From NCBI GenBank assembly GCA_020433835.1, contig JAGRBY010000058.1:1-20482 (forward strand): DNA of 20,482 nt, given 5' to 3'. The translations under genes were made by a program, and so were the position numbers. Shown one piece after another: positions 13,654 through 20,482 of this stretch (position 1 is its first letter; every line of letters starts with the position of its first letter). Source of the DNA: Anaerolineae bacterium. Its GTDB lineage: Bacteria; Chloroflexota; Anaerolineae; 4572-78; J111. The notes beneath the pieces are model-generated. The model made no database searches. It was not told the origin of the DNA and worked only from the letters and a program-made list of their open reading frames with translations.

Positions 13654-15060
13654 TTACGGCCCCCAACTTATCCGCTCCGTTGTCCAATCGCGATCACCGG
13701 TCCCCCACGGACTGGGGTTGGTATTAATCTTAGAAAGATCGAGCAATTCAACCGGCTCGCCGCCGCTGCGCGGTACGGCCCAAATTCCCCACGTTCCGGC
13801 TCGATCCGAGACAAAAGCCACCCAGTTGCCGTCCGGTGACACGGTCGGTAAGCCATCCTGGAAAAATTCGGCATTCGATAGATTGGTCAAGTTGCTGCCG
13901 TCTAAATCAACCGAGTAGGCCTCCCAGTTTTGATCGATATTACCGGCTGAGAAAAAGACCTGAAAGCCATCGGTATCACTGGGGCGGCCGTTGCCCAGAG
14001 CCAGCAGTTGGCGCGAACCGACTCCCCCCTGCCACAGATTCGAGGCTCCACTGACCACATAAATACCATCATCCCCTTCAAAACTGAAGAAGGCAATCCG
14101 ATCATCGTCGGTCCAGACCGGCGCTTCACCCACAGCTACTTTTCCATATGTGAGCACATCATGACATTTTTGATCCGGCTCAAATTTAGGCAGTTGCATC
14201 GAACACGGGCTAAACACGTGCGGTAGCGGATTGCCGGTAATCGGGTCCGTTAACGCCTTCGGGTTAGAGTAGGCATAGCGGTTGCCGTCGGGATGCCAGA
14301 AGGGGTAGCCGTCTTCCGGCACGTCGTTCACTATGCCCAACCAGCTGTAATTAACGTCGATCAGCCCCAACCCTTCCCCCAAACTGTTGTCTTGATTGTT
14401 GACCAGCAGTTGCCCGCTGTTCGAGAAGTTGGGCTGGCGTGCCCGCGTCTGCACCGTAAACGGTTCACCGCCCGGCACTTCAAAAACCCACACATCATAA
14501 TGCCCGGCCCCATCGTCAACCGAGAACGCAATCCGCCCCGACATTTCAGCCGGAGGTGGCACGGGCGTTGGCTCCTCGGTGGGTTGCGCTTCAGCAGCCG
14601 GTTCTGTGTCTGTTACCTCAACCTCGGTCGCTGTATCGGTCTCCGTGTTTTCTTCTTCATTGGTGTTACTCTCTTCATCATCTTCAGTAACATCTTCATC
14701 TTCATTGGTCTCGCTCTCTGCCTCCGCCGTAGGTGTTGCTATCGGCGATGAGGCGATCGACTCCTCGGTAGCCTCATCATCGACCTCATCAGCTTCGGTT
14801 GTTGGTTCCGTTGTAGGTTCCTCAGCATCAGAATCATCTTCTAATTCTTCCGGTGTTGCCGTTGGTGTGGCGGTCGGTTCGGTTGGAGCCGGTGTCGGCG
14901 TATCGGCCGGCAGCGAGGTAGCGGTGGCGGTCGTAAACACTGCCAGTTCAAACGTAGCCGTTGGCGTGGGTTGCGTAAAAGAGAGCAGACTGCTTTCGCA
15001 AGCCTGTAAACTTAGGCTCAAAACAAGAATACCACAAGTAATGAACAACTTTGATTGCAT
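13654..15060 (-). CDS. TolB/PD40-like beta-propeller lipoprotein
   Basis: A 468-residue surface lipoprotein. A signal peptide ends in a lipobox (Leu-Gln-Ala-Cys21), so Cys21 should be lipidated. Residues about 30-172 are a disordered linker rich in Thr, Glu, Pro and Asp; its central part (about 70-150) is strongly acidic. Residues about 174-468 contain PD40/WD40-like blades: GRIAFSVDDGAGHYDVWVF near the start and VSPDGNWVAFVSDRAGTWGI near the end, with further blade-like Trp/Asp motifs between. This is the TolB C-terminal type of fold, usually a protein- or glycan-binding scaffold; no catalytic motif is seen. Shine-Dalgarno AGAGG (15068-15072) lies 7 bases before the ATG. It is a single gene, divergent from the metalloprotease gene. 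Its binding partner is unknown. Confidence 0.85.
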   Translation of the reverse strand: MQSKLFITCGILVLSLSLQACESSLLSFTQPTPTATFELAVFTTATATSLPADTPTPAPTEPTATPTATPEELEDDSDAEEPTTEPTTEADEVDDEATEESIASSPIATPTAEAESETNEDEDVTEDDEESNTNEEENTETDTATEVEVTDTEPAAEAQPTEEPTPVPPPAEMSGRIAFSVDDGAGHYDVWVFEVPGGEPFTVQTRARQPNFSNSGQLLVNNQDNSLGEGLGLIDVNYSWLGIVNDVPEDGYPFWHPDGNRYAYSNPKALTDPITGNPLPHVFSPCSMQLPKFEPDQKCHDVLTYGKVAVGEAPVWTDDDRIAFFSFEGDDGIYVVSGASNLWQGGVGSRQLLALGNGRPSDTDGFQVFFSAGNIDQNWEAYSVDLDGSNLTNLSNAEFFQDGLPTVSPDGNWVAFVSDRAGTWGIWAVPRSGGEPVELLDLSKINTNPSPWGTGDRDWTTERISWGP

Positions 15061-15190
15061 GGTTTAACCTCTAAAAGCATTTTCTCACAGTGGCGCGTGT
15101 AACAGTAACCAGCTTACGTGTGCCCTACGCGACTCGGAGATGATTATCCTTTAAGATCGTAAATACAATAACTTCCGCATTTGCGTTTAG

Positions 15191-15254
15191 GTAATTGGTA
15201 AGTGGTTATTCAATCTCTAGTCTCCAATTACCAGTTACCAATTACAAATTACCC
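15191..15254. repeat. Heptamer repeats (ATTACCA type) that fold into a hairpin
   Basis: Right side 15227-15254 reads as four heptamers: ATTACCA, GTTACCA, ATTACAA, ATTACCC. The left side carries the complementary units (TAATTGG, TAAGTGG). As a result 15191-15210 and 15226-15245 pair at 18 of 20 positions around a 15-base loop. There is no T-run. The same unit occurs at 13625-13645. Confidence 0.65.
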
Positions 15255-15366
15255 GACAGAATGAGGTAGGTCAATTAATTCTCATTCCTAAATAACCTTA
15301 AAATTTGCGATCTTCTAACTAAATTTATACTATCTTCATACGTAAAACTAAGTCTATCAAAGTACG

Positions 15367-15464
15367 CTAGGGCAGCGTAAATTAACAACTTGTAGCCTTT
15401 TTCCCTTCCCCCACCCTTACAATTTCAAACATTCACTACTACTCTACCCTAAGGCAGTGTAAAT
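15367..15464 (+). promoter_or_regulatory. Direct repeat upstream of the metalloprotease gene
   Basis: CTAGGGCAGCGTAAAT (15367-15382) and CTAAGGCAGTGTAAAT (15449-15464) match at 14 of 16 positions and lie 82 bases apart, close to eight helical turns. The second copy ends 17 bases before the ATG, where a bound regulator would overlap the translation start region. This is a candidate operator pair; the regulator is unknown. Confidence 0.4.
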
Positions 15465-15481
15465 CAGAGTGAGAGGTATTC

Positions 15482-18127
15482 ATGAAACGAGTGAAGCCCC
15501 TTTGGCTTTCCCTGTACGTCTCTGTTGTTCTCGCCTGCATGTGGCTTGTGACCATCGCGACCGCCAAGCCGGTGCTGGCCTATTCTCCTCCCCAATTAAA
15601 TAAAGCAGCCTCCATTTGCGAGGCATTTAAGCAGACCAAAGATGACTTTGAAATGATGAGTCGCATCCGCAGCCAGCACCCAACGGTTTTTTCGGATGAA
15701 ACCTATAAGGTCGCTGCTTTCGATTACCTCAACCAGGCCGATGCCTGTTATCACGCCACCCTGTCTGCGCTGCAAAGCACCGCTGATTATACCGAAACCG
15801 TGGCGATTGACCACGGCCCGCTGATTCCGCCCGACCACCCCGAACCCGCTGTTGGGCCGCGTTTCAGTACCAAAAACGGCTTCAAGTGGGGTGCAGGCAG
15901 CCCCTTTGTCGGCGGCCAGGATGCCACCGGCCCCGGTATCCCCGGCGGGCTGGTCACTTATAGCTTTATGCCCGCCAACGTCTACCATTATGGAGGCAGC
16001 AACCAGGGGCCTAAAAATATCCCCATCGAAAATCTAACCGGCTTTGATTCCTGCTTTTACGACGAAATCGACAACGCCTTTGCCGCCTGGTCGGCTGTCT
16101 CAGATATTCAATTTGCCAAAGTAACCGAAGTCGGCCAGATCAACGGTAACGAAGTTGCCACCGCCGCCGCCGTCATCGGCAATATTCGCATCGGTGCCTA
16201 CAACATCGACGGCAGCTACGGCGTTTTGGCCCAGGCTTACTACCCGCCCTACAACGGAGCCGAAACAACCTCAACCGTATCGGGCGATATCACCCTCGAC
16301 GCCAGCGAAACCTGGGGCTGCACCCCGGATCAGGGCATCGATATCGGCATCATTGTGACCCACGAAATCGGTCACGCCATCGGCTTTAGCCACCAAACGT
16401 CCGACCGGCTGGCGATTATGAACCCCTACTACAACCCCAGCGGCGCTCCCAAACTGCTTCAAGACGATATCACCGGCGCACAGACCGTTTACTCGGCCAA
16501 CGGAGCGCCGGGACTGCTGGTCACCCAACCGCCACTGGCTCAAGCTGTTCTGCCCGGCGGCCTGGTCGACTATACCCTGGTCGTTGAAAATCCGGGGATG
16601 AGCGATATTAGCGGAGCGACCATCACCAACCCCGTCCCGGATGATACCACCTACGTGTCCAACTCGGCCAACAGCGGCGGAACTTTAAACAACGGCTCCG
16701 TCACCTGGAGCAACGTCTCTGTTCCGGCCCAGAGCAGCGTCACCCGCTCCTTTCAGGTTCGTTTAGCCAACAGCGTTCGCCCCGGCGATACGCTGGTCAA
16801 CACCGCCTTCGCCAATCCCGGCCAACAGCCCGGCGGCGATTACACCCTCAAAACAGGTGTCGATGCCGCTACCTGCGGCTTTAGTGACAATTTCGATGCA
16901 AGCTCTACTTTGGGTGCTTACTGGACCACCTACACCACTAACAACGGCCGCATCCGCGTCGCCAACAACAGTAACTTTACCCACTCCGGTAGTCGCAGCA
17001 TTTGGCTGGATACCGATGTCAACCTGGGGGCGATTAACTCGCACGCCGCCATTGTGCTGAATGCCGATTTAACCAACCGCACCGGCGTTGTCTTCGATTT
17101 CTGGTGGCGCAATGACGGCGATGAACTGCATGCGGACGACGGCGTTTTCCTGAGCGACGACAACGGTGCCACGTGGGTTAAGGTCTACGCCTTTAACCGC
17201 GATTACCTGGGCACATACCACAACACCACCATTGATATTGATGCCGAAGCCGTCGCCCACAACCTTTCGCTCAACCATCAGTTCAAGATCAAGCTGCAGG
17301 GCTACGATAATTACGCCTTTAACGGCGACGGCTACGCCATCGATGATGTCTCGCTGACGTGTGATGCCGCCACCCCCGACTTATCGATTACAAAAACCGC
17401 CACCACCGCCACCCCGCTCATCGAACCCGGCGACGCCATCACCTACACCATTGTTATCGCCAACAACGGCAACGGCGACGCCCACAACGTTGCGGTTTAC
17501 GATGACTTACCAACCTACATCACCGGCGCTCACCTCGATGAAACCGTCTTGGTCAGAGCTTTTGACCAGGTAACCTACACCCTGCACACCACCCTGGGCA
17601 GCGGTGCGCCGTTCGACAGCGTGATCACCAACACCGCCCATTTTAACCACAGCTCCGGCAGCGGCCAGGCCAGCGCCACGGTCAGCACCGCCGCCGACAC
17701 CAGCCCGCCACAATTTTTAGTCAACGATCCCGCCACCGGATCGCCTTTGATCACACCCACATTGGGTATTACCGTTTACAGCAGCTATCCCAACTTCGAA
17801 TGGCATCCGGCCACCGATAATGATCGGGTTGCCCACTATGTGGTCAAGCTCAGTAGTGTCGACCCGCTTACCCAGGCGGCGACGGTCTATCACATTGCCC
17901 CGCAAGCCGGCCTTGAGTCGACCGCTGCCCTGCCGCGCGGCCCGTACACATGGACGGTTCAGGCCTACGACCCGGCCGGCAACGTGGCTGAAGTCAGCCC
18001 GGCCCAATCCTTTATTCTGGCCGACCCGGCCGATGCGCCCCCCGGCGATGATGTAACCGACTTACCCGGCGATAAAAACAACGACACGGCTCGCCACTAC
18101 TTCCTACCGATCCTGATCGCTCGGTAA
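15482..18127 (+). CDS. Secreted matrixin-type zinc metalloprotease with DUF11 and jelly-roll modules
   Basis: An 881-residue secreted protein. The signal peptide spans about 1-33. A Cys-containing N-terminal helical region (about 40-105) could act as a propeptide. The metalloprotease domain (about 125-340) has the metzincin zinc site HEIGHAIGFSH (ligands H294, H298, H304; catalytic E295) and a Met-turn at M313, as in peptidase family M10. A DUF11-like domain follows (about 345-460), then a MAM/jelly-roll-like domain (about 463-628), a second DUF11 domain (about 632-735; SITKTATTATPLIEPGD) and an FN3-like domain (about 738-850). It ends in HYFLPILIAR, the short Leu-Pro motif followed by a basic residue seen at C termini of exported Chloroflexota proteins, possibly a sorting or retention signal. 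All zinc ligands are present, so it should be active. Shine-Dalgarno GAGAGG lies 5 bases before the ATG. Confidence 0.9.
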   Translation: MKRVKPLWLSLYVSVVLACMWLVTIATAKPVLAYSPPQLNKAASICEAFKQTKDDFEMMSRIRSQHPTVFSDETYKVAAFDYLNQADACYHATLSALQSTADYTETVAIDHGPLIPPDHPEPAVGPRFSTKNGFKWGAGSPFVGGQDATGPGIPGGLVTYSFMPANVYHYGGSNQGPKNIPIENLTGFDSCFYDEIDNAFAAWSAVSDIQFAKVTEVGQINGNEVATAAAVIGNIRIGAYNIDGSYGVLAQAYYPPYNGAETTSTVSGDITLDASETWGCTPDQGIDIGIIVTHEIGHAIGFSHQTSDRLAIMNPYYNPSGAPKLLQDDITGAQTVYSANGAPGLLVTQPPLAQAVLPGGLVDYTLVVENPGMSDISGATITNPVPDDTTYVSNSANSGGTLNNGSVTWSNVSVPAQSSVTRSFQVRLANSVRPGDTLVNTAFANPGQQPGGDYTLKTGVDAATCGFSDNFDASSTLGAYWTTYTTNNGRIRVANNSNFTHSGSRSIWLDTDVNLGAINSHAAIVLNADLTNRTGVVFDFWWRNDGDELHADDGVFLSDDNGATWVKVYAFNRDYLGTYHNTTIDIDAEAVAHNLSLNHQFKIKLQGYDNYAFNGDGYAIDDVSLTCDAATPDLSITKTATTATPLIEPGDAITYTIVIANNGNGDAHNVAVYDDLPTYITGAHLDETVLVRAFDQVTYTLHTTLGSGAPFDSVITNTAHFNHSSGSGQASATVSTAADTSPPQFLVNDPATGSPLITPTLGITVYSSYPNFEWHPATDNDRVAHYVVKLSSVDPLTQAATVYHIAPQAGLESTAALPRGPYTWTVQAYDPAGNVAEVSPAQSFILADPADAPPGDDVTDLPGDKNNDTARHYFLPILIAR

Positions 18128-18141
18128 GCCATAGCAGCAGC

Positions 18142-18235
18142 AAAGCAAGCTTTGTCAATCCCCACCAAACCAACCGGAGCGACAAAGCTTGCTTTGTCAA
18201 CCACACGGCAACAACAAAGTAAGTTTTGTCGCTCC
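18142..18235. repeat. Cluster of REP-like palindromes built on GACAAAGCTTGCTTTGTC
   Basis: Three related units lie between converging genes. Unit 1 (18142-18156) and part of unit 2 (18181-18195) are perfect 15-bp inverted copies. Unit 2 (18176-18197) and unit 3 (18214-18235) are inverted copies at 20 of 22 positions. Each unit is itself nearly palindromic (GACAAAGC/GCTTTGTC). Alternating orientation is typical of REP/BIME clusters. There is no T-run, although the cluster could still help stop transcription from either side. Confidence 0.65.
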
Positions 18236-18244
18236 CGCTAAAAC

Positions 18245-20305
18245 CTACTCCGAGTCACGTAACCACCGTTCCAGCAAAAAGAAAAAGGTATACGGATCAA
18301 CCACCGTATAGTTGGGCTTAAGCACCGTGCCGTCATCGCTTACAATATGGCCTTCCTCTTGATGCACTTGCAGCCGATCACGCGTTGCCCACAGCAGCGA
18401 CGGCGACTGAAACGCAGCCCGTATTGCCAAAAAGGGCGGTCGCTTTTCTTGCACAACCATGCGCTTATAAACCGTATGGATCGTATCGGCGGCGATGTCG
18501 GGCGTGCCGAACAATGTTTCAGACGGCAGTGCGGTGAGGGGTGTGCCCCATTGCAGCCGGGGCCATGGATTATCGGTTTGGTAATCGGGCGATAGAATGC
18601 CGTTGGGTGCGATAAAGGTAAAGACATTGAGCCGCCGCTGCGACATCTGCGCCCCGTTGCCGTTGAGCAAGAAGCCTTGCACATCATAGCCGTATTCGCT
18701 GTAAAAGTGGCGCGTTCGCCACAGCCAGCGCACATATTGCAGATCAGACAGCCCGTCGGGATTGGTGTAGCCGGCCCCGGTGTTGGCCCCCACAAAATAA
18801 TCCTGATCACTTTGCGTAGCGTACAGGTAGGTCATAATCGCCGGTATATCTTCAACCAAAGCCGGATTGAACCCCCAGGCCAGTGGTACTTGCCCCCGGC
18901 GGGCATCGAGCCAGGGCTGCTCGGCGTAGTTGGCCAGCAGCACCTCTACCGGATGGGCCAGATCATAATCACCCGCGTAAAACATGACAAAAGTTCGATC
19001 GGCCACCACCTGCCCCTCGTTGGTCAGATAGCCGGCGGCGATGAGGTCGGCTTCGTTGGGCGGGCTGGGGTGAGGCCGTGGGGCGGGCGGTGGCCCAAAC
19101 TTGTGGACGGATACGTTGGCCATGGCTACCCCAAAGACATCGCCCGCGCCGCCTTGCAGATAGCCACCGTGCTGGGCAAACAGCCAGGTGCTTTCCCACT
19201 CGCCGCCGGTTGGGTGATGCGCCCCGCCCACGCTGCTGGAATATTTTTCATACCAGGGGATGAACCCCCAGACCTTGATCAAGCCGCCGGCCTGCGCCTC
19301 CGCGGCCTCGACCAGCGTGGTTAGCGTGGCCGCATCCGTGCCGAGCGGTTGGCCGGGGTCATCATTGGGCAGCTCATCGGCCCAGGGCGATAGATCAAAG
19401 GCAAAGCCGCGCTGCTGAACCACATAATCACGCTCAAGCGCATAGACTCCGCCGCGCGTGAGCTTTTTAGCTTGATAGCGCACCGCCGGCCAGCCGTCGA
19501 GCAGGTAAGCCAGGAACTGGGCATTGGCCCGCCCTGTATCAAGATACTGTTCTTTGGCCCATAGATAGGCATCGGCTTTGGGCGATCCGGTCGAGGGGGT
19601 ATCGCTGTCGGGCAGCGTGGCTGCGCCCGCCTGAAAACGATCGACCAGCGACTGTTTAACCGGCAAATAGGCTTCTACCTCGGCCTCAAGGGTGCTGCCG
19701 GCGCGCAGAACCGCCACATCATCAACCCCGGCAATGGTGGTGGCTACGTTGAGGGTGGCCGGTACGGCCTCGTCCCACAACACCAGCCCGTTAACATCCC
19801 CGGCAAAGGTCGCCAGCAGCTCATCCAGGCTGTTGATGGTGACGATCTCGGTGTCGGCCAGCCAGCCGTAGGGTTGTCCGGCCTCTTGATACGTCTCCAA
19901 CCAAAAGGCATCGACCCCCGGCTTACCGTTACGGGCGTGATCATGGTTGAGATACAGTCGGGGTTGATCGCGATTGACGATGCCTTGCAGAGTCGTTACC
20001 AAAATAAGCGTATCGTAATCGCGCAGCAGGTCGGTATAGCTTTTGCCATCCGGCGGCGGCGTATCGGCATCGCACTGATCCGGCGTGCCGGTCACCTCGC
20101 GGCAATGTTCGGTATGGTTGAGATGGTAGGAACTGACATCAAAGGTATAAAGACGGGGCGGCGCGGTGGGTGTGGGCTGGCATGCCGCCAGCAGCACCAG
20201 CAGCACCACCAGCCAAGCCGTGGCCCGGCCAGGGTGGAGGGTGCAACGGCAGATGGCGGGCAGCGATGGGTTCAGATTATGGGGAAATGGTTTAGCAGCA
20301 TTCAT
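18245..20305 (-). CDS. GxGYxYP-family lipoprotein
   Basis: A 686-residue lipoprotein. A long N-terminal region with a hydrophobic core (31-41) ends in the lipobox Leu-Ala-Ala-Cys42. The 30 residues before the core are unusually long and no Shine-Dalgarno stands near the ATG at 20305, so the true start could be a later non-ATG codon. The body resembles the GxGYxYP N-terminal and main domains: LVTTLQGIVNRDQPRLYL near the start, and GAGYTNP at about residue 510. That is one substitution (Asn for Tyr) from the family signature. Aromatic- and Asp-rich motifs (WGFIPWYEK, YAGDYD) suggest a carbohydrate-related role, but the family has no established function. It converges on the metalloprotease gene across the palindrome cluster. 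Confidence 0.8.
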   Translation of the reverse strand: MNAAKPFPHNLNPSLPAICRCTLHPGRATAWLVVLLVLLAACQPTPTAPPRLYTFDVSSYHLNHTEHCREVTGTPDQCDADTPPPDGKSYTDLLRDYDTLILVTTLQGIVNRDQPRLYLNHDHARNGKPGVDAFWLETYQEAGQPYGWLADTEIVTINSLDELLATFAGDVNGLVLWDEAVPATLNVATTIAGVDDVAVLRAGSTLEAEVEAYLPVKQSLVDRFQAGAATLPDSDTPSTGSPKADAYLWAKEQYLDTGRANAQFLAYLLDGWPAVRYQAKKLTRGGVYALERDYVVQQRGFAFDLSPWADELPNDDPGQPLGTDAATLTTLVEAAEAQAGGLIKVWGFIPWYEKYSSSVGGAHHPTGGEWESTWLFAQHGGYLQGGAGDVFGVAMANVSVHKFGPPPAPRPHPSPPNEADLIAAGYLTNEGQVVADRTFVMFYAGDYDLAHPVEVLLANYAEQPWLDARRGQVPLAWGFNPALVEDIPAIMTYLYATQSDQDYFVGANTGAGYTNPDGLSDLQYVRWLWRTRHFYSEYGYDVQGFLLNGNGAQMSQRRLNVFTFIAPNGILSPDYQTDNPWPRLQWGTPLTALPSETLFGTPDIAADTIHTVYKRMVVQEKRPPFLAIRAAFQSPSLLWATRDRLQVHQEEGHIVSDDGTVLKPNYTVVDPYTFFFLLERWLRDSE

Positions 20306-20369
20306 CAGCCGGTGTTGATGTCCTGACTTTGGTCATGATTTTGCTGCGTTACGCTATATCATCTTGCCA

Positions 20370-20397
20370 AAATTCGCAATAATCGCTGTGCGAATTT
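20370..20397. promoter_or_regulatory. Perfect 9-bp inverted repeat upstream of the GxGYxYP gene
   Basis: AAATTCGCA (20370-20378) and TGCGAATTT (20389-20397) surround a 10-base loop, 64 bases before the minus-strand start. The symmetry and spacing suit an operator for a dimeric regulator. There is no T-run, and the rest of 20306-20482 shows no gene. Confidence 0.4.
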
Positions 20398-20482
20398 GTC
20401 TGAGGTCACTTACCTTACGCAGAGACAGATTTGACAAGAGACAAAAATCAGGAATAGGATGTTGTACAAAACGAAGCAGGAA

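Larger units (their letters stand above)
15061..15481. other. Divergent control region between the lipoprotein and metalloprotease genes
   Basis: A stretch of 421 bases with no gene that I can support. It holds the Shine-Dalgarno sites of both neighbours (15068-15072 on the minus strand, 15471-15476 on the plus strand), an imperfect heptamer-repeat hairpin (15191-15254), an AT-rich tract (about 15270-15350) that could contain promoters, and a direct repeat (15367-15382 and 15449-15464) close to the metalloprotease start. Confidence 0.55.

Noticed and set aside
13583..13918. A 111-codon + strand frame starting in the MITE-like element
   Set aside because: It overlaps the C-terminal coding end of the lipoprotein in antisense and has no ribosome site or recognisable domain.
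14579..15067. A Ser/Val-rich 162-codon open frame on the + strand
   Set aside because: It is the complement of the Thr/Glu/Pro linker and signal peptide of the lipoprotein gene; the low complexity is inherited from that repeat.

Overview
The window looks like chromosomal DNA of a filamentous, multicellular-type bacterium of the Chloroflexota (Anaerolineae-like). This is an inference: no rRNA or other marker gene is present. It rests on the exported proteins. They have long Thr/Pro/Glu linkers, a PD40 beta-propeller lipoprotein, DUF11/PKD/CARDB modules, and the short F/Y-L-P-(L/I)-(L/I) motif near a protein C terminus, which I know from that group. No tRNA, rRNA, CRISPR array, phage or autonomous transposase gene was seen.

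Layout. 1-2775 (+): two exported proteins in a probable operon, a 2xPKD-CARDB protein and a protein carrying both a cohesin-like and a dockerin domain. 2783-2873: a long perfect inverted repeat between convergent genes. 2888-8690 (-): a three-gene cluster. It begins with two tandem paralogues of 844 and 784 residues (clan-A glycosidase-like barrel, NBR1-type Ig domain, amidase_2/PGRP domain, CWB2-like C terminus) and ends with a class I methyltransferase whose ATG lies 1 nt past the previous stop. Both paralogues lack a signal peptide and have lost two of the three amidase zinc ligands.

8691-9067 is a divergent control region. 9068-13300 (+) encodes a signalling pair: a REC-GAF-class III adenylate cyclase and a GAF-GAF-HisKA-HATPase-REC hybrid histidine kinase. 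A strong terminator-like hairpin lies between them, close to the kinase start. The pair could form a phosphorelay that controls cAMP.

13301-13653 holds a 247-bp nested inverted-repeat element that resembles a MITE. 13654-15060 (-) is a TolB/PD40-like lipoprotein. 15061-15481 is a divergent control region with heptamer repeats and a direct repeat. 15482-18127 (+) is a matrixin-type zinc metalloprotease with DUF11 and jelly-roll modules. 18142-18235 is a cluster of REP-like palindromes. 18245-20305 (-) is a GxGYxYP-family lipoprotein.

Taken together, most of the window makes cell-surface and wall-facing proteins, with a cytoplasmic two-component/cAMP module in the middle. The least ordinary part is the leaderless pair of wall-binding, pseudo-amidase paralogues. 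The intergenic regions are unusually rich in palindromic and short-period repeats.
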